This document shows, piece by piece, positions 27,050-38,352 of a DNA stretch of 51,732 nucleotides. Source of the DNA: Pseudonocardia hydrocarbonoxydans (GTDB lineage: Bacteria > Actinomycetota > Actinomycetes > Mycobacteriales > Pseudonocardiaceae); NCBI RefSeq assembly GCF_006539565.1, contig NZ_BJNG01000009.1, positions 1 to 51,732 on the forward strand. Reading direction: 5' to 3'. A program made the translations under genes and the position numbers. Within the stretch, counting starts at the first letter, position 1, and the number at the start of each line of letters is the position of its first letter. The notes below the pieces were generated by a model. The model did no database searches and was not told where the DNA came from. It was given only the letters and a program-made list of their open reading frames with translations.

Positions 27050-28345
27050 TCACACGAACACCGTAGGGATCGCCGGCTCGCCCCGCGAGAGCTTGAGGCC
27101 CTCCCACGGCACCGACACCAGCGCGGCGCGCAGGTGCTCGCGGGCACCCTCCAGCGTCGGCAGGTCGGGCACCGGCTCCCCGCCGCGGATGAGCGGCACC
27201 GGCAGCACACGGTCGTGCGGGCCCACCGGGACCGGTGCGGCGGCCGCGCACACCACCTCCTCGACGGCGGTGCCGGTCGGCTTGTAGCGGCGCACGGCCG
27301 TCTTCGCCCCGCCGCGCGACTCCTTCGCCGCGCTGCGCTTGGCGACCGGCCGCCCGTCGACCTCCACGAGCTTGTAGACCATCCCCGCCGTCGGTGCCCC
27401 GGACCCGGTGACGACCGACGTGCCGACCCCGTAGGAGTCGACGGGCTCGGCCCGCAGCGCGGCGATCGCGTACTCGTCGAGGTCCCCGGACAGGACGATC
27501 CTGGTGGAGGTCGCACCGAGCGCGTCGAGCTGGTCGCGGGCCTGGCGGGCCAGCTCGCCGAGGTCGCCGGAGTCGATCCGGATGGCACCGAGCCCGGGGC
27601 CCGCCGCCTGCACGGCCAGCTCGACGCCGCGGCGGATGTCGTAGGTGTCGACGAGCAGCGTGGTGTCCGGCCCGAGCGCCTTGACCTGGCTGGAGAAGGC
27701 GCCCAGCTCGTCGTCGTGCAGCAGGATCCAGGCGTGCGCGGCCGTGCCCGCGGTCGGGATGCCGTGACGGCGCCCGGCCTCCAGGTTGGAGGTGGCGCCG
27801 AACCCGGCGAGGTAGGTGGCCCGCGCCGAGGCCACCGCGGCGGCCTCGTGGGTGCGCCGCGACCCCATCTCGATCAGGGGGCGCCCGGCCGCGGCCGTCA
27901 CCATCCGGGCGGCGGCCGAGGCCACCGCGCAGTCGTGGTTGAGGACCGAGAGCGCGAGCGTCTCCAGCAGCACCGCGTCGGCGAACGTGCCGCGGACGGT
28001 GAGCACCGGCGAGCCCGGGAAGAACAGCTCGCCCTCCGGGTAGCCGTCGACGTCGCCGGAGAAGCGGTAGGCGGCCAGCCAGTCCAGCGTCGGGCCGTCG
28101 ACGACGTCGGCCAGCGCGGCCAGCTCCTCGTCGCCGAAGCGGAAGCGGGTGATCGACTCCAGCAGGCGTCCGGTGCCCGCGACGACGCCGTAGCGCCGCC
28201 CCTCGGGCAGGCGCCGGGCGAAGACCTCGAACACGCAGCGCCGCTCGGCGGTGCCGTCGGCCAGCGCCGCGGCCACCATCGTCAGCTCGTAGCGGTCGGT
28301 GAGCAGGGCCGTCGAGACCCCGGCCGACTGTGGGCTGCCACTCAT
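27050..28345 (-). CDS. pncB: Nicotinate phosphoribosyltransferase
   Basis: 431-residue enzyme joining nicotinate to PRPP. Characteristic segments: [13 protein letters not shown] at the N-terminus, [96 protein letters not shown] and [19 protein letters not shown]. First gene of the pncBA operon, with ATG at 28345. Divergent from clpS, 38 bases away. The pncB/clpS divergence matches M. tuberculosis pncB1 (Rv1330c)/clpS (Rv1331). Confidence 0.96.
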   Translation of the reverse strand: MSGSPQSAGVSTALLTDRYELTMVAAALADGTAERRCVFEVFARRLPEGRRYGVVAGTGRLLESITRFRFGDEELAALADVVDGPTLDWLAAYRFSGDVDGYPEGELFFPGSPVLTVRGTFADAVLLETLALSVLNHDCAVASAAARMVTAAAGRPLIEMGSRRTHEAAAVASARATYLAGFGATSNLEAGRRHGIPTAGTAAHAWILLHDDELGAFSSQVKALGPDTTLLVDTYDIRRGVELAVQAAGPGLGAIRIDSGDLGELARQARDQLDALGATSTRIVLSGDLDEYAIAALRAEPVDSYGVGTSVVTGSGAPTAGMVYKLVEVDGRPVAKRSAAKESRGGAKTAVRRYKPTGTAVEEVVCAAAAPVPVGPHDRVLPVPLIRGGEPVPDLPTLEGAREHLRAALVSVPWEGLKLSRGEPAIPTVFV

Positions 28346-28383
28346 GGCACGTGACCCTAGGCGCCCGTGCCACCATGGGGAGC

Positions 28384-28683
28384 ATGACGGCGCCGCTTCC
28401 CGCCCCGACCCGGCAGACGGACACCGCAGTCGACGAGGACGTCGCGGGAGACGTGCCGTGGCAGGCGATCGTCTGGAACGACCCCGTCAACCTCATGTCC
28501 TACGTGGCCTACGTGCTGCAGAAGCTGTTCGGCTACCCCGAGCCGAAGGCCACGGCGCTCATGCTCGACGTGCACCACAAGGGCAAGGCCGCGGTGTCGG
28601 CGGGCGACAAGGACAAGATCGAGGCCGACGTCGCGAAGCTGCACGCCGCGGGCCTGTGGGCGACCATGCAGAAGAGCTCGTGA
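28384..28683 (+). CDS. clpS: ClpS adaptor of the Clp protease
   Basis: 99-residue N-degron adaptor that delivers substrates with destabilising N-terminal residues to ClpC/ClpP. The core [23 protein letters not shown] and the family end [12 protein letters not shown] are intact. Start choice is uncertain: the ATG at 28384 gives MTAPLPAP, and another in-frame ATG lies three codons upstream at 28375; neither has a well-spaced ribosome site. Its TGA overlaps the GTG of the DUF2017 gene. Confidence 0.93.
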   Translation: MTAPLPAPTRQTDTAVDEDVAGDVPWQAIVWNDPVNLMSYVAYVLQKLFGYPEPKATALMLDVHHKGKAAVSAGDKDKIEADVAKLHAAGLWATMQKSS

Positions 28684-29231
28684 ACGGCTGGAAGAAGGCC
28701 GGCCGCGGGGCGAAGGTGCGCCTGGTCGCGTCGCTGGAGGCCCAGGAGGCCGCGGTGCTGCGCGGGCTCGTCGCCGAGGTCCGGCAGATGCTCGCCGGCC
28801 GCGTCGAGCAGAACCCGGCCGACGAGCTGGCCGCGATCACCGGGATCCGCACCGGCCCGTCGACCCGCCCCGACGACCGCGTGCTGGCCCGGCTGCTGCC
28901 CGACTTCACCACCGAGGACGCCGACCTCGCCGCCGGGCTGCGCTCGATCCACGAGCCCGAGCTGATCGAGGCCAAGGACGCCGCGGCCGCGCTCGTCCTC
29001 GACACGCTGCCCGACACGGGCGGGCGGATCGAGCTCACCGTCGAGCAGGCCGACGTCTGGCTCGCCGCGCTCAACGACGTCCGCCTCGCGCTGGGCACCG
29101 CGCTCGACGTCAGCGAGGACATGCCCGACGAGCTCGACCCCGACGACCCCCGCGCGTCGCACCTGGGGGTCTACCAGTGGCTGACCTTCGTGCAGGACGC
29201 GCTGGTGCAGAGCCGGATGCAGGTCCGCTGA
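28680..29231 (+). CDS. DUF2017 family protein
   Basis: 183-residue actinobacterial protein of unknown function (Rv1332-like by position). It is acidic and helical, with [16 protein letters not shown] near residue 23 and the family C-terminus [19 protein letters not shown]. The GTG at 28680 overlaps the clpS stop, so it is translationally coupled to clpS. This clpS-DUF2017 pairing is conserved across actinobacteria, which suggests a link to Clp proteolysis (inference). Confidence 0.88.
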   Translation: MNGWKKAGRGAKVRLVASLEAQEAAVLRGLVAEVRQMLAGRVEQNPADELAAITGIRTGPSTRPDDRVLARLLPDFTTEDADLAAGLRSIHEPELIEAKDAAAALVLDTLPDTGGRIELTVEQADVWLAALNDVRLALGTALDVSEDMPDELDPDDPRASHLGVYQWLTFVQDALVQSRMQVR

Positions 29232-29294
29232 GCGGGGTGTGAGCGAGGGCGCTGCCGGGTGCGACCGGGCGGGGACGCCACGTAGGCTGGCGGG

Positions 29295-29873
29295 GTGCTG
29301 CAGATCCGCGCCGACCTCGTCGAGGAGATCATGGCGCACGCCCGGGAGGAGCACCCCCACGAGGCGTGCGGGATGATCGCCGGTCCCGAGGGCGCCGAGC
29401 GGCCCGAGCGCTTCTTCCGGATGCGCAACGCGGCGAAGCCCTCGGGTGACGCGGCCGCCGAGGAGCGCGAGCAGGCCCACCGCGCGCTGGTGCTGGGCGA
29501 GGCGCACGCCGAGTACGAGGGCGAGCGCCGCTCGTCGCTGACGTACTACACCTGGGACGTGAAGGAACGGCTGCGCGCGCAGCGCGAGATGGACGCCGCC
29601 GACGAGTGGCCGGTCGTCATCTACCACTCGCACACGCGCAGCCCCGCCTACCCCTCGCAGGTCGACATCGACGTGGCGTCGGGCCCGGCGAACGACCCGC
29701 GCATCCACTACGTGATCGTCTCCACGCGCCCCGACGCCGAGCCGCGTGTGCACGGCCACGACCTCCGGTCGTTCCGGATCGTGGACGGTGTGGTCACCGA
29801 GGAAGAAGTCGACGTCGTGGAGACTTACATGTTCGCGCACACCGGCGCGGACGACGTCCCGGACCTCGGCTGA
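29295..29873 (+). CDS. mec: Mec, JAMM metallo-isopeptidase of the CysO pathway
   Basis: 192-residue MPN/JAMM zinc hydrolase that cleaves cysteine from CysO-cysteine, regenerating CysO (established for M. tuberculosis Mec). The JAMM ligands are visible: Glu23 (PHEACGMIAG), His111 and His113 (YHSHTRSPAYPSQVDID), Ser121 and Asp124. It is longer than the mycobacterial protein (about 146), with an insert around residues 45-100 and an extended C-terminus. GTG at 29295. First gene of mec-cysO-cysM. Confidence 0.93.
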   Translation: MLQIRADLVEEIMAHAREEHPHEACGMIAGPEGAERPERFFRMRNAAKPSGDAAAEEREQAHRALVLGEAHAEYEGERRSSLTYYTWDVKERLRAQREMDAADEWPVVIYHSHTRSPAYPSQVDIDVASGPANDPRIHYVIVSTRPDAEPRVHGHDLRSFRIVDGVVTEEEVDVVETYMFAHTGADDVPDLG

Positions 29874-29917
29874 CGCCGGTCCCGCCCGTCCCGAACCACC
29901 TCCAGGAGAGCATCCGC

Positions 29918-31142
<1,225 letters not shown>

Positions 31143-31207
31143 CGGTGCGGTGCGGTGGGCGGATCGACGCCGCCCGGCACCGTCGCCGCGCCGGTACGCT
31201 CGTCACC

Positions 31208-31819
31208 ATGACCGCACCCGTCCCGCGCCGGACGATCGGCCGTGTCCTGCCCCCGCAGCCGGCCCGTGCGGCGGTCACGATGCTGGTGTTCACCGCGCTG
31301 CTCTACGTCGTGGAGATCGCCGACGTGATCTCGGGCGACGCGCTGGAGCGCAACGGCATCCAGCCGCGCGAGACCGGCGACCTCGACGGGATCCTGTGGT
31401 CGCCCCTGCTGCACGGCGACTGGGCGCACCTGGCCGCCAACACCGTGCCGTTCCTGGTGTTCGGGTTCCTCGCGATGGCGGGCGGGGTGCGGCAGTTCGT
31501 GCTGGTCACCGCCACGATCTGGCTGCTCGGCGGCCTGGGGGTGTGGCTCACCGGCGAGGACGGGACCTACCACATCGGCGCGTCCGGGCTGGTGTTCGGC
31601 TGGCTCGCGTTCCTGCTGACGCGCGGCTTCTTCGCGCGCAGCGGGCGTCAGATCGCGGTGGCCGTCGTGCTGTTCCTGATCTGGGGCGGGGTGCTGTTCG
31701 GGGTGCTGCCCGGGCAGCCGGGGATCTCCTGGCAGGCGCACCTGTTCGGGGCGCTGGCCGGGGTGCTCGCGGCGTGGCTGGTGGCCCGGGCCGACCGACC
31801 GGCCGTGGTCGCCCCGTAA
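31208..31819 (+). CDS. Rhomboid family intramembrane serine protease
   Basis: 203-residue membrane protease with about six membrane helices. The catalytic serine is Ser126 in [11 protein letters not shown] and the catalytic histidine is His178 in [29 protein letters not shown] segment matches the conserved rhomboid region after helix 1. The ATG at 31208 is preferred over an upstream in-frame ATG at 31145 because the extra residues are basic and unlike the family. Same position as Rv1337 in M. tuberculosis; the substrate is unknown. Confidence 0.93.
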   Translation: MTAPVPRRTIGRVLPPQPARAAVTMLVFTALLYVVEIADVISGDALERNGIQPRETGDLDGILWSPLLHGDWAHLAANTVPFLVFGFLAMAGGVRQFVLVTATIWLLGGLGVWLTGEDGTYHIGASGLVFGWLAFLLTRGFFARSGRQIAVAVVLFLIWGGVLFGVLPGQPGISWQAHLFGALAGVLAAWLVARADRPAVVAP

Positions 31820-31832
31820 GTACGCTCGGTCC

Positions 31833-32633
31833 GTGGACCTCGACGCCCCGATCGGCATCTTCGACTCCGGCGTCGGCGGCCTCACCGTGGCCCGCTCGAT
31901 CATCGACCAGCTGCCCGCGGAACGCGTCGTCTACGTCGGCGACACCGCACACGGCCCGTACGGCCCGCTGGCCATCGCCGACATCCGCCGCCACGCCCTC
32001 GCCGTCGGCGACTCGCTGATGGAGCGCGGGATCAAGGCGCTCGTCGTCGCCTGCAACACCGCGAGCGCGGCCTGCCTGGCCGACATCCGCGAGCGCTACC
32101 CGGTGCCGGTCGTCGAGGTGATCCGGCCCGCCGTCCGCCGCGCGGTGGTGGCCACCCACACCGGACGCATCGGCGTCATCGGCACGCGGGCGACGATCGC
32201 CTCGGGCGCCTACGTCGACGCGTTCACCGCCGCCCGCGACGTCGAGGTGACGGCCGTGGCGTGCCCGCGGTTCGTCGACTTCGTGGAGCGCGGCACCACC
32301 AGCGGGCGGCAGGTGCTGGGGCTGGCGCAGAGCTACCTGGAGCCGCTGCAGCGCGCCCAGGTCGACACCCTCGTCCTGGGCTGCACCCACTACCCGCTGC
32401 TGTCCGCGGTGCTGCAGATCGTGATGGGCCCCGAGGTCACGCTCGTGAGCAGCGCCGAGGAGACGGCGAAGGACGTCGTGCGGGTGCTGTTCGAGACCGG
32501 GCTCGCGCGGGAGCCGGGGCCGGCCACGGGGCCGCACGAGTTCCTGGCCACCGGCGACCCCGAGCCCTTCGCCCGGCTGGGCCGCCGCTTCCTGGGGCCC
32601 GAGGTCGGCGCGGTCGCCGCCCTGACGTCGTGA
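31833..32633 (+). CDS. murI: Glutamate racemase
   Basis: 266-residue enzyme making D-glutamate for peptidoglycan. The two catalytic cysteines are Cys74 ([10 protein letters not shown]) and Cys184 (LGCTHYPLL). The N-terminal [15 protein letters not shown] and [11 protein letters not shown] segments are canonical. GTG at 31833. Its TGA overlaps the GTG of the MFS transporter gene. Synteny with Rv1338. Confidence 0.97.
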   Translation: MDLDAPIGIFDSGVGGLTVARSIIDQLPAERVVYVGDTAHGPYGPLAIADIRRHALAVGDSLMERGIKALVVACNTASAACLADIRERYPVPVVEVIRPAVRRAVVATHTGRIGVIGTRATIASGAYVDAFTAARDVEVTAVACPRFVDFVERGTTSGRQVLGLAQSYLEPLQRAQVDTLVLGCTHYPLLSAVLQIVMGPEVTLVSSAEETAKDVVRVLFETGLAREPGPATGPHEFLATGDPEPFARLGRRFLGPEVGAVAALTS

Positions 32634-33799
32634 TCTCCCCGCTGCGGCTCACCCTGCTCGCGGGCGGCGCGTTCGCCGTCGGCACCAGCGCCTACGTGGT
32701 GGCCGGGCTGCTCCCCGACATCGCCGCCGAGCTCGGCGTCACGGTCGCCGCGGCCGGCCAGCTGACGACGGTGTTCGCGCTGTCCTACGCCCTCGGCGCG
32801 CCGGTGCTGGCCACGCTGCTCGGCCGCCGGGAGCGCCGCGGCCTGCTGGTCGCCGCGCTGCTGCTGGCCGCCGCGGGCAACCTGCTCTCCGCGCTCGCCC
32901 CCGGCTACGCGCTGCTGATGGCCGGGCGGGTGCTCACGGCGCTGGGCGCGGCCGCGTTCACCCCCGCCGCGACGCACGCCGCCACCCTGCTCAGCCCGCC
33001 CGAGCGCCGCGGCCGGGCGGTGTCGGCGGTGTACACCGGGATCACGGTCTCGCTGGTGGTCGGAGTGCCCGCGGGCACGCTGATCGGCGGCGCGCTGGGC
33101 TACCGCGGCGTGTTCGTCGTGGTCGCGGCGCTGTGCCTGGCCGGTGCGGTCGGTGTCCGGGTGCTGCTGCCGACGGTGGACGCGCCCGCGCCGGTCGGGC
33201 TGCGCGAGCGCCTCGCCGTGGCCGCGGACCGTCGCGTGCTCACCATCCTCGGCATCACCGTGCTCGGGCTGACCGCGGTGCTGACGGTCTACACCTACGT
33301 CGCCCCGCTGCTGGCGGAGGCCGCCGGTGTCACCGGGCCGGTACTCGGTGCGCTGCTCGTCGTCTACGGGATCGGCGCGCTGGTCGGCAACGACCTGGGC
33401 GGCCGGCTGACCGACCGCCTCGGCAGCCGCCGACCGCTGCTGTTCGCCCTGCCGGTGATCACGCTGGCGCTGGTGACGCTGCCGTTGACGGTCACCTCGG
33501 TGGTCGGTGCGGGGATCGCGCTGTTCGTGCTCGGCGGCGGGTTCGTCGTCAACGCCCCGGTGCAGTCGCAGCTGATCGAGCTGGCGCCGGGCGGCAGCGC
33601 GCTGGTGCTCTCGCTCAACGCCTCGGCGATCTACCTCGGGATCGGTCTCGCCGGGCTCGTGGGCGGGGTGGTCGTGGCGACGCTCGGAGTGCTCGCGCTG
33701 CCGTGGGTCGGGGCGGCGTTCTCGCTGCTGTCCCTCGGCCTGCTCCTGGTGGCCCTGCGGCAGGAACCGGTGCGCGGCCCGGGTAGCGTCGCGGCGTGA
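32630..33799 (+). CDS. MFS efflux transporter (arabinose-efflux/YdhP-like)
   Basis: 389-residue major facilitator with 12 predicted membrane segments. Family motifs include a motif A-like [18 protein letters not shown] after helix 2 and [23 protein letters not shown] in helix 4. It belongs to the drug/sugar efflux group; the substrate is unknown. The GTG at 32630 overlaps the murI stop and its own stop overlaps the next start, so it lies in a tightly packed operon. No equivalent sits between murI and Rv1339 in M. tuberculosis, so it appears to be a lineage-specific insertion. Confidence 0.85.
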   Translation: MISPLRLTLLAGGAFAVGTSAYVVAGLLPDIAAELGVTVAAAGQLTTVFALSYALGAPVLATLLGRRERRGLLVAALLLAAAGNLLSALAPGYALLMAGRVLTALGAAAFTPAATHAATLLSPPERRGRAVSAVYTGITVSLVVGVPAGTLIGGALGYRGVFVVVAALCLAGAVGVRVLLPTVDAPAPVGLRERLAVAADRRVLTILGITVLGLTAVLTVYTYVAPLLAEAAGVTGPVLGALLVVYGIGALVGNDLGGRLTDRLGSRRPLLFALPVITLALVTLPLTVTSVVGAGIALFVLGGGFVVNAPVQSQLIELAPGGSALVLSLNASAIYLGIGLAGLVGGVVVATLGVLALPWVGAAFSLLSLGLLLVALRQEPVRGPGSVAA

Positions 33800-34161
33800 T
33801 CGACGCGCTCGTGCTGGTCGTCGTGGCGGCGCTGGCCGCGCTCGCCGTGTTCGGCCTCGTCACCACGGTGATCAACCGCCCGCCCGACCGCTGGACCCGC
33901 CTGGCCGTGGCCGGGGTCGTCGGCCTGCTGGTGGTGCAGGCGGTGATCGCGGCGGTGCGGGTGTTCTCCGGTGTCGCGCTGCCGGAGACCTCCACGTTCC
34001 TGATCTACCTGGTCGTGTCGGTGTGCGTGCTGCCGATCGCCACGCAGTTCGCCACGGCAGAGCCGACGCGCTGGGGCGGGGCGGTCATCGCGGCGGGGGC
34101 GGTCGGCACCGCGGTGGCGGTGGTCCGCCTGCAGGGGCTGTGGGACGCCGCCGGTGGCTGA
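33796..34161 (+). CDS. Small membrane protein, unknown function
   Basis: 121 residues with four hydrophobic segments (about 2-23, 36-57, 66-84 and 94-112) and almost no soluble part. The GTG at 33796 overlaps the MFS stop, and its own end overlaps the next gene by 8 bases. I do not recognise the family. Tight coupling to the MFS gene and the next membrane protein suggests the three act together (inference). Confidence 0.75.
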   Translation: MIDALVLVVVAALAALAVFGLVTTVINRPPDRWTRLAVAGVVGLLVVQAVIAAVRVFSGVALPETSTFLIYLVVSVCVLPIATQFATAEPTRWGGAVIAAGAVGTAVAVVRLQGLWDAAGG

Positions 34162-34546
34162 GCGCACCTCCAGCGGCTTCGGCCGGCTGCTGATCACCGT
34201 CTACGGCATCTTCGCGCTGTCGGCCACCGCGCGCGCCGGGGTGCAGATCGCCACCCGCTTCTCCGAGGCCCCGCTGCCCTACCTGCTCTCCGCGCTCGCG
34301 GGCGTCGTCTACATCCTGGCCACGATCGGGCTCGCGCGCCGCGGGCCGGGCGCGCGCCGGCTGGCCTGGGGGGCCGTCGGGTTCGAGCTGGCCGGGGTGC
34401 TGATCGTCGGCGCGCTCTCGGTGTTCGACGCGGGCGACTTCCCCGACGACACGGTGTGGTCGGCGTTCGGCCGGGGCTACGGCTTCATCCCGCTCGTGCT
34501 GCCGCTCGTCGGCCTCTGGTGGCTGTGGCGCACCCGCCCGCGTTAG
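34154..34546 (+). CDS. Small membrane protein, unknown function
   Basis: 130 residues with about four hydrophobic segments (about 11-28, 40-60, 70-88 and 107-126). The start GTG at 34154 lies within the 3' end of the preceding gene. The segment GRLLITVYGIFALSATARAGVQIATRFSEAPLPYLLSA is of a type common in actinobacteria but of no known function (only its first residues, GRLLITVYGIFALSATARAG, are diagnostic). Last of the three membrane genes inserted between murI and the phosphodiesterase gene. Confidence 0.75.
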   Translation: MAERTSSGFGRLLITVYGIFALSATARAGVQIATRFSEAPLPYLLSALAGVVYILATIGLARRGPGARRLAWGAVGFELAGVLIVGALSVFDAGDFPDDTVWSAFGRGYGFIPLVLPLVGLWWLWRTRPR

Positions 34547-34556
34547 CGTGACGCCC

Positions 34557-35330
34557 ATGCGTCTGGTCGTGCTCGGCTGCTCGGGCAGCGGCCCCGGGCC
34601 GTACTCGCCCGCGTCGGGCTACCTGGTGGAGGCGGGCGACCTCCGGGTCGTCCTCGACCTCGGCAACGGCACCCTCGGCGCGCTGCAGCGCCACCTCGAC
34701 CCGTGGCTCCTCGACGCCGTCGCGTTCTCCCACCTGCACCCCGACCACTGCGCCGACTTCACCGCGCTGGTCGTGCACCGCCGCTACCACCCGTTCCCGC
34801 CCGCGCAGGTGCGCAGGCTGCCGGTGTACGCCCCCGCCGAGGCGCCCGACCGCTTCGCCGCCGCCTACGCCCCCGACGCCGCCGAGCGGGCGGAGACCGA
34901 CCTGAGCGACGCCTTCGACTTCCGCCCGCACACCGCCGTGACCGCGATCGGCGACCTCGTGTTGCGCACCGCGCCCGTCGACCATCCCTGCGACGCCTAC
35001 GCCCTGCGCGTCGAGCACGCCGGGCGCAGCCTGGTCTACAGCGGCGACACCGGCCCCACCGACGCGCTCGTCGAGCTGGCCCGCGGGGCCGACGTCCTGC
35101 TCTGCGAGGCCACCTGGCCGCACGTCACCCCGGTGTGGGACGAGCCGCCGCCTGGGGTGCACCTGTCCGGGCGTCAGGCCGGGGAGCACGCCGCCGCCGC
35201 GGGGGTGGGCCGGCTGCTGCTCACCCACGTCCCGCCCTGGTTCGACGCCGCCGAGCTGGCGGCCGAGGCGAAGGCCGCGTTCGGCGGGCCGGTGGAGGTC
35301 GTCACGGCCGACGCGGGCTACGAGGTCTAG
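34557..35330 (+). CDS. Metallo-beta-lactamase-fold phosphodiesterase (Rv1339-like)
   Basis: 257-residue MBL-fold hydrolase. Metal motif [10 protein letters not shown] (near residues 58-67), [14 protein letters not shown] and [15 protein letters not shown] provide further ligands, with a final histidine in LLLTHVPPW. It corresponds in position and sequence type to M. tuberculosis Rv1339, reported as an atypical class II cyclic-nucleotide phosphodiesterase; cAMP turnover is therefore likely but not certain. The ATG at 34557 is preferred over the GTG three codons upstream. Convergent stops with the DUF2231 gene overlap by four bases. Confidence 0.88.
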   Translation: MRLVVLGCSGSGPGPYSPASGYLVEAGDLRVVLDLGNGTLGALQRHLDPWLLDAVAFSHLHPDHCADFTALVVHRRYHPFPPAQVRRLPVYAPAEAPDRFAAAYAPDAAERAETDLSDAFDFRPHTAVTAIGDLVLRTAPVDHPCDAYALRVEHAGRSLVYSGDTGPTDALVELARGADVLLCEATWPHVTPVWDEPPPGVHLSGRQAGEHAAAAGVGRLLLTHVPPWFDAAELAAEAKAAFGGPVEVVTADAGYEV

Positions 35331-35797
35331 GACCAGACGGCCGAGGCCCCGGAGTGGCCGATCCAGACCACCAGCGCGGCCACGACCACCCCCACGGCCG
35401 CGGCGGCGACGGCCAGCGCGGGCGCGAGCCGGGACGGGGGCGCGGGCTCGGCGTGGCCGCCCGCCGCCACCGGAACCCGCCGGTCGGCGAACACCACCGC
35501 GGCGAGCAGGGCGACGAACAGCACGGCCGCCGGCAACAGGTACGACGCGCGCGCGGCGTGCTCGGCCACCAGCGGGCTGCCGCCCTCCATGGTGCGCCGC
35601 AGCTGCCACCCGCTCGTCGACGCCAGCGGCACCGCGACCGCCCCGCCCAGGGCGACCAGCAGTGTGGGGATCGCGAGCGCGCGCCGCCCCGCCGGGCGCG
35701 CCGCGGCGGCCAGCGTGCCGACCGCCGCGAGCGGCAGCAGTACCACGACGGCGTGGACGATCAACGGGTGCAGCGGCAGACCCGCGACGGTGTACAT
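35327..35797 (-). CDS. DUF2231-type membrane protein
   Basis: 156-residue membrane protein with about four hydrophobic segments. The [18 protein letters not shown] start is the hallmark of DUF2231 proteins, which are found with heme or redox partners in some genomes; function unknown. Start uncertain: ATG at 35797 gives [11 protein letters not shown], and an in-frame ATG at 35848 would add 17 residues. Divergent from rph. Confidence 0.78.
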   Translation of the reverse strand: MYTVAGLPLHPLIVHAVVVLLPLAAVGTLAAAARPAGRRALAIPTLLVALGGAVAVPLASTSGWQLRRTMEGGSPLVAEHAARASYLLPAAVLFVALLAAVVFADRRVPVAAGGHAEPAPPSRLAPALAVAAAAVGVVVAALVVWIGHSGASAVWS

Positions 35798-35860
35798 CCG
35801 GACATCCCACACGAACGGTGGTGGACGGGGTGTGACCGGGTCCCGCATAGGCTGTCCTGC

Positions 35861-36607
35861 GTGAACCGACTCGATGGCAGGACCGACGACGAGCTCCGGC
35901 CGGTGACGCTCACCCGCGGCTTCCAGGCGCACCCGGCGGGCTCGGTGCTCGTCGAGTTCGGGGGCACGAAGGTGCTGTGCGCGGCGAGCGTCACCGCGGG
36001 CGTGCCGCGCTGGCGCACCGGTTCGGGACTGGGCTGGCTCACCGCGGAGTACGCGATGCTGCCCTCGGCCACGCACACCCGCAGCGACCGCGAGTCGGTC
36101 AAGGGGCGCGTCGGCGGGCGTACACACGAGATCAGCAGGCTCATCGGCCGCTCGCTGCGGGCCTGCATCGACCTCAAGGCGCTGGGGGAGAACACCATCG
36201 CCCTGGACTGCGACGTCCTGCAGGCCGACGGAGGCACCCGCACCGCCGCCATCACCGGCGCCTACGTCGCGCTGGCCGACGCCGTCACCTGGCTCCGCGC
36301 GCACGGGCGCCTGGCCGACCCGCAGCCGCTGTCCTGCCAGGTCGCGGCCGTCAGCGTGGGGGTGGTGGACGGGCGCGTGCGCCTGGACCTGCCCTACGCC
36401 GAGGACTCCCGCGCCGAGGTCGACACCAACGTCGTCGCCACCGACCGTGGCACGCTGATCGAGGTCCAGGGCACCGGCGAGGGCGCCACCTTCAGCCGCA
36501 GGACCCTCGACGCCATGCTCGACTCCGCGCTCGGCGGCATCGAGCGGCTGTGCGCACTGCAGGCCGAGGCGCTCGCCGCGCCCTACCCCGGCGAGCTCCC
36601 GACGTGA
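35861..36607 (+). CDS. rph: Ribonuclease PH
   Basis: 248-residue 3' exoribonuclease of tRNA and rRNA maturation. Family motifs include [69 protein letters not shown] and [20 protein letters not shown] at 35861. Its TGA overlaps the GTG of rdgB, the usual rph-rdgB coupling. Same order as Rv1340-Rv1341. Confidence 0.96.
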   Translation: MNRLDGRTDDELRPVTLTRGFQAHPAGSVLVEFGGTKVLCAASVTAGVPRWRTGSGLGWLTAEYAMLPSATHTRSDRESVKGRVGGRTHEISRLIGRSLRACIDLKALGENTIALDCDVLQADGGTRTAAITGAYVALADAVTWLRAHGRLADPQPLSCQVAAVSVGVVDGRVRLDLPYAEDSRAEVDTNVVATDRGTLIEVQGTGEGATFSRRTLDAMLDSALGGIERLCALQAEALAAPYPGELPT

Positions 36608-37197
36608 GCGGCCGGATCCTGCTGGCCACCCGCAACGCGGGCAAGCTCGTGGAGCTGCGTCGGATGCTGGCCGGGTTCGAGATCGTGGGCCTGGCCGACG
36701 TCCCGGAGTTCCCCGACGCGCCCGAGACCGGTGCCACCTTCGCCGAGAACGCGCTGGCCAAGGCCCGCGACGCCGCGGAGGCCACCGGGCTGCCGTCGGT
36801 GGCCGACGACTCCGGCCTCGCCGTCGACGCGCTCAACGGGATGCCCGGCGTGCTGTCGGCGCGCTGGAGCGGGCGCCACGGCGACGACCTCGCCAACCTG
36901 GAGCTGCTGCTCGCCCAGCTCGGCGACGTCCCCGACGACCGGCGCGGCGCCGCGTTCGTCTGCGCCGCGGCGCTCGTGGTCCCCGGCGGCACCGAGACCG
37001 TCGTGCACGGCGAGTGGACCGGGACGATCGTGCGCGCGCCCCGGGGCACGGGCGGCTTCGGCTACGACCCGGTCTTCGTGCCCGACGGCTCCGACCGCAC
37101 CTCCGCCGAGCTCACCCCGGCCGAGAAGGACGCGGCCTCGCACCGCGCACTGGCCCTGGCCGCGCTCCTGCCGCACCTGGAGGCCCTTTCCACCTGA
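36604..37197 (+). CDS. rdgB: XTP/dITP diphosphatase (RdgB/HAM1)
   Basis: 197-residue housekeeping pyrophosphatase that removes non-canonical purine nucleotides. The motifs [55 protein letters not shown] and [13 protein letters not shown] are complete. GTG at 36604, coupled to rph. Last gene of the conserved block that begins at clpS. Confidence 0.96.
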   Translation: MSGRILLATRNAGKLVELRRMLAGFEIVGLADVPEFPDAPETGATFAENALAKARDAAEATGLPSVADDSGLAVDALNGMPGVLSARWSGRHGDDLANLELLLAQLGDVPDDRRGAAFVCAAALVVPGGTETVVHGEWTGTIVRAPRGTGGFGYDPVFVPDGSDRTSAELTPAEKDAASHRALALAALLPHLEALST

Positions 37198-37202
37198 TCG
37201 GG

Positions 37203-37601
37203 TCAGGCGGGCGGCGACGGCTCCTCGGCCAGGACGCGGCGGGCCACGGCGAAGGCCGAGTTGGCGGCCGGGACGCCGCAGTAGACCGCGGTCTGCAGCA
37301 GGACCTCGACGATCTCCTCGCGGGTCAGCCCGTTGCGCAGCGCGGCACGCAGGTGCAGCTCCAGCTCGGCGAGGTGGCCGTGCGCGACCAGCGCGGTGAG
37401 GGTGACCGCGCTGCGCATGCGCCGGTCGATGCCCGGGCGCGTCCAGATGTGGCCCCAGGCGTACTTCGTGATCATCTCCTGGAAGTCGGCCGTGGTCGCG
37501 TCGACGCGGGCCAGTGCGGCGTCGACGTACTCGGGGCCGAGCACCTCGCGGCGCACGGCCAGTCCGTCGGGATCGAGGTCGAGGGGCACCGGTTCGGTCA
37601 C
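37203..37601 (-). CDS. Carboxymuconolactone decarboxylase family protein (PcaC-like)
   Basis: 132-residue AhpD-fold protein. RREVLGPEYVDAAL, FQEMITKYAWGHIWTRPGIDRRMRS and LTREEIVEVLLQTAVYCGVPAANSAF match 4-carboxymuconolactone decarboxylase (PcaC) of the protocatechuate branch. It lacks a CxxC pair, favouring the decarboxylase over an alkylhydroperoxidase role. No other pca gene is nearby, so the physiological link is uncertain. GTG at 37601. Confidence 0.85.
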   Translation of the reverse strand: MTEPVPLDLDPDGLAVRREVLGPEYVDAALARVDATTADFQEMITKYAWGHIWTRPGIDRRMRSAVTLTALVAHGHLAELELHLRAALRNGLTREEIVEVLLQTAVYCGVPAANSAFAVARRVLAEEPSPPA

Positions 37602-37707
37602 GTGATCACGGTAGCCCGGTGACCGGCGGGTGTCCGGCGGGTGACGGGGCGGGGGGTTCGTCACCCGGGGCGGCCGGCGGGGCCCCGGCGTCGGTACCGT
37701 CGTCGCC

Positions 37708-38352
37708 GTGAACCCCCGCCGCGTGGCCGCCGGCCTCGTCGCGCTCGCCGCCGCCGTGGCCGTCGTGCTGGTCGTCCGCTCGGTGGGCCTGCCCGACGTC
37801 CGCGGGGCCGTCGAGGAGTCGGGGGTGTGGGCGCCGCTGCTGTTCGTGCTGCTCTCCGGGGTGGTCACGGTGGCACCCGTGCCGCGCACGGTGTTCACCG
37901 TGGCCGCCGGGGTGCTGTTCGGCTCCGTCACCGGGGTGCTGCTGGCCGTCGCCGGCACCACGCTCGCCGCGGCCGGTGCGTTCTGGCTGGTGCGGCTGCT
38001 CGGCGGCGCGTTCGTGGACCGGCACGCGCACCGCCGCGGCGTGGCCTGGGTGCGCGCCCGCCTCGACCGCAGCGGCCTGCTCGCCGTCCTGTCGCTGCGG
38101 CTGATCCCGATGGTGCCCTTCGCGATGCTCAACTACGCCGCGGGCCTGTCCGGGGTGCGCTTCGTCCCCTACGTGCTGGGCACCGTCCTGGGGATCCTGC
38201 CCGGCACCGTCGCCGTGGTGGTGCTGGGTGACGCCGCGACGGGTGGCACGCCGCACCCGGTGCTGCTGGCCGTCTCGCTGGTGGGCGGGCTGGTGGGGGT
38301 CGGCGGGGCGCTGCTCGCGGCCCGGCGGCCCGCCGTGGTGCCGACCGGGTAG
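37708..38352 (+). CDS. TVP38/TMEM64 (VTT/DedA-like) membrane protein
   Basis: 214-residue membrane protein with about six hydrophobic segments. The VTT-domain hallmarks are TVFTVAAGVLFGSVTGVLLAV and the re-entrant region LRLIPMVPFAMLNYAAGLSGVRF. Homologues are implicated in lipid scrambling. GTG at 37708. Its TAG ends at 38352 and the CCA end of the convergent tRNA begins at 38353, leaving no spacer. Confidence 0.88.
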   Translation: MNPRRVAAGLVALAAAVAVVLVVRSVGLPDVRGAVEESGVWAPLLFVLLSGVVTVAPVPRTVFTVAAGVLFGSVTGVLLAVAGTTLAAAGAFWLVRLLGGAFVDRHAHRRGVAWVRARLDRSGLLAVLSLRLIPMVPFAMLNYAAGLSGVRFVPYVLGTVLGILPGTVAVVVLGDAATGGTPHPVLLAVSLVGGLVGVGGALLAARRPAVVPTG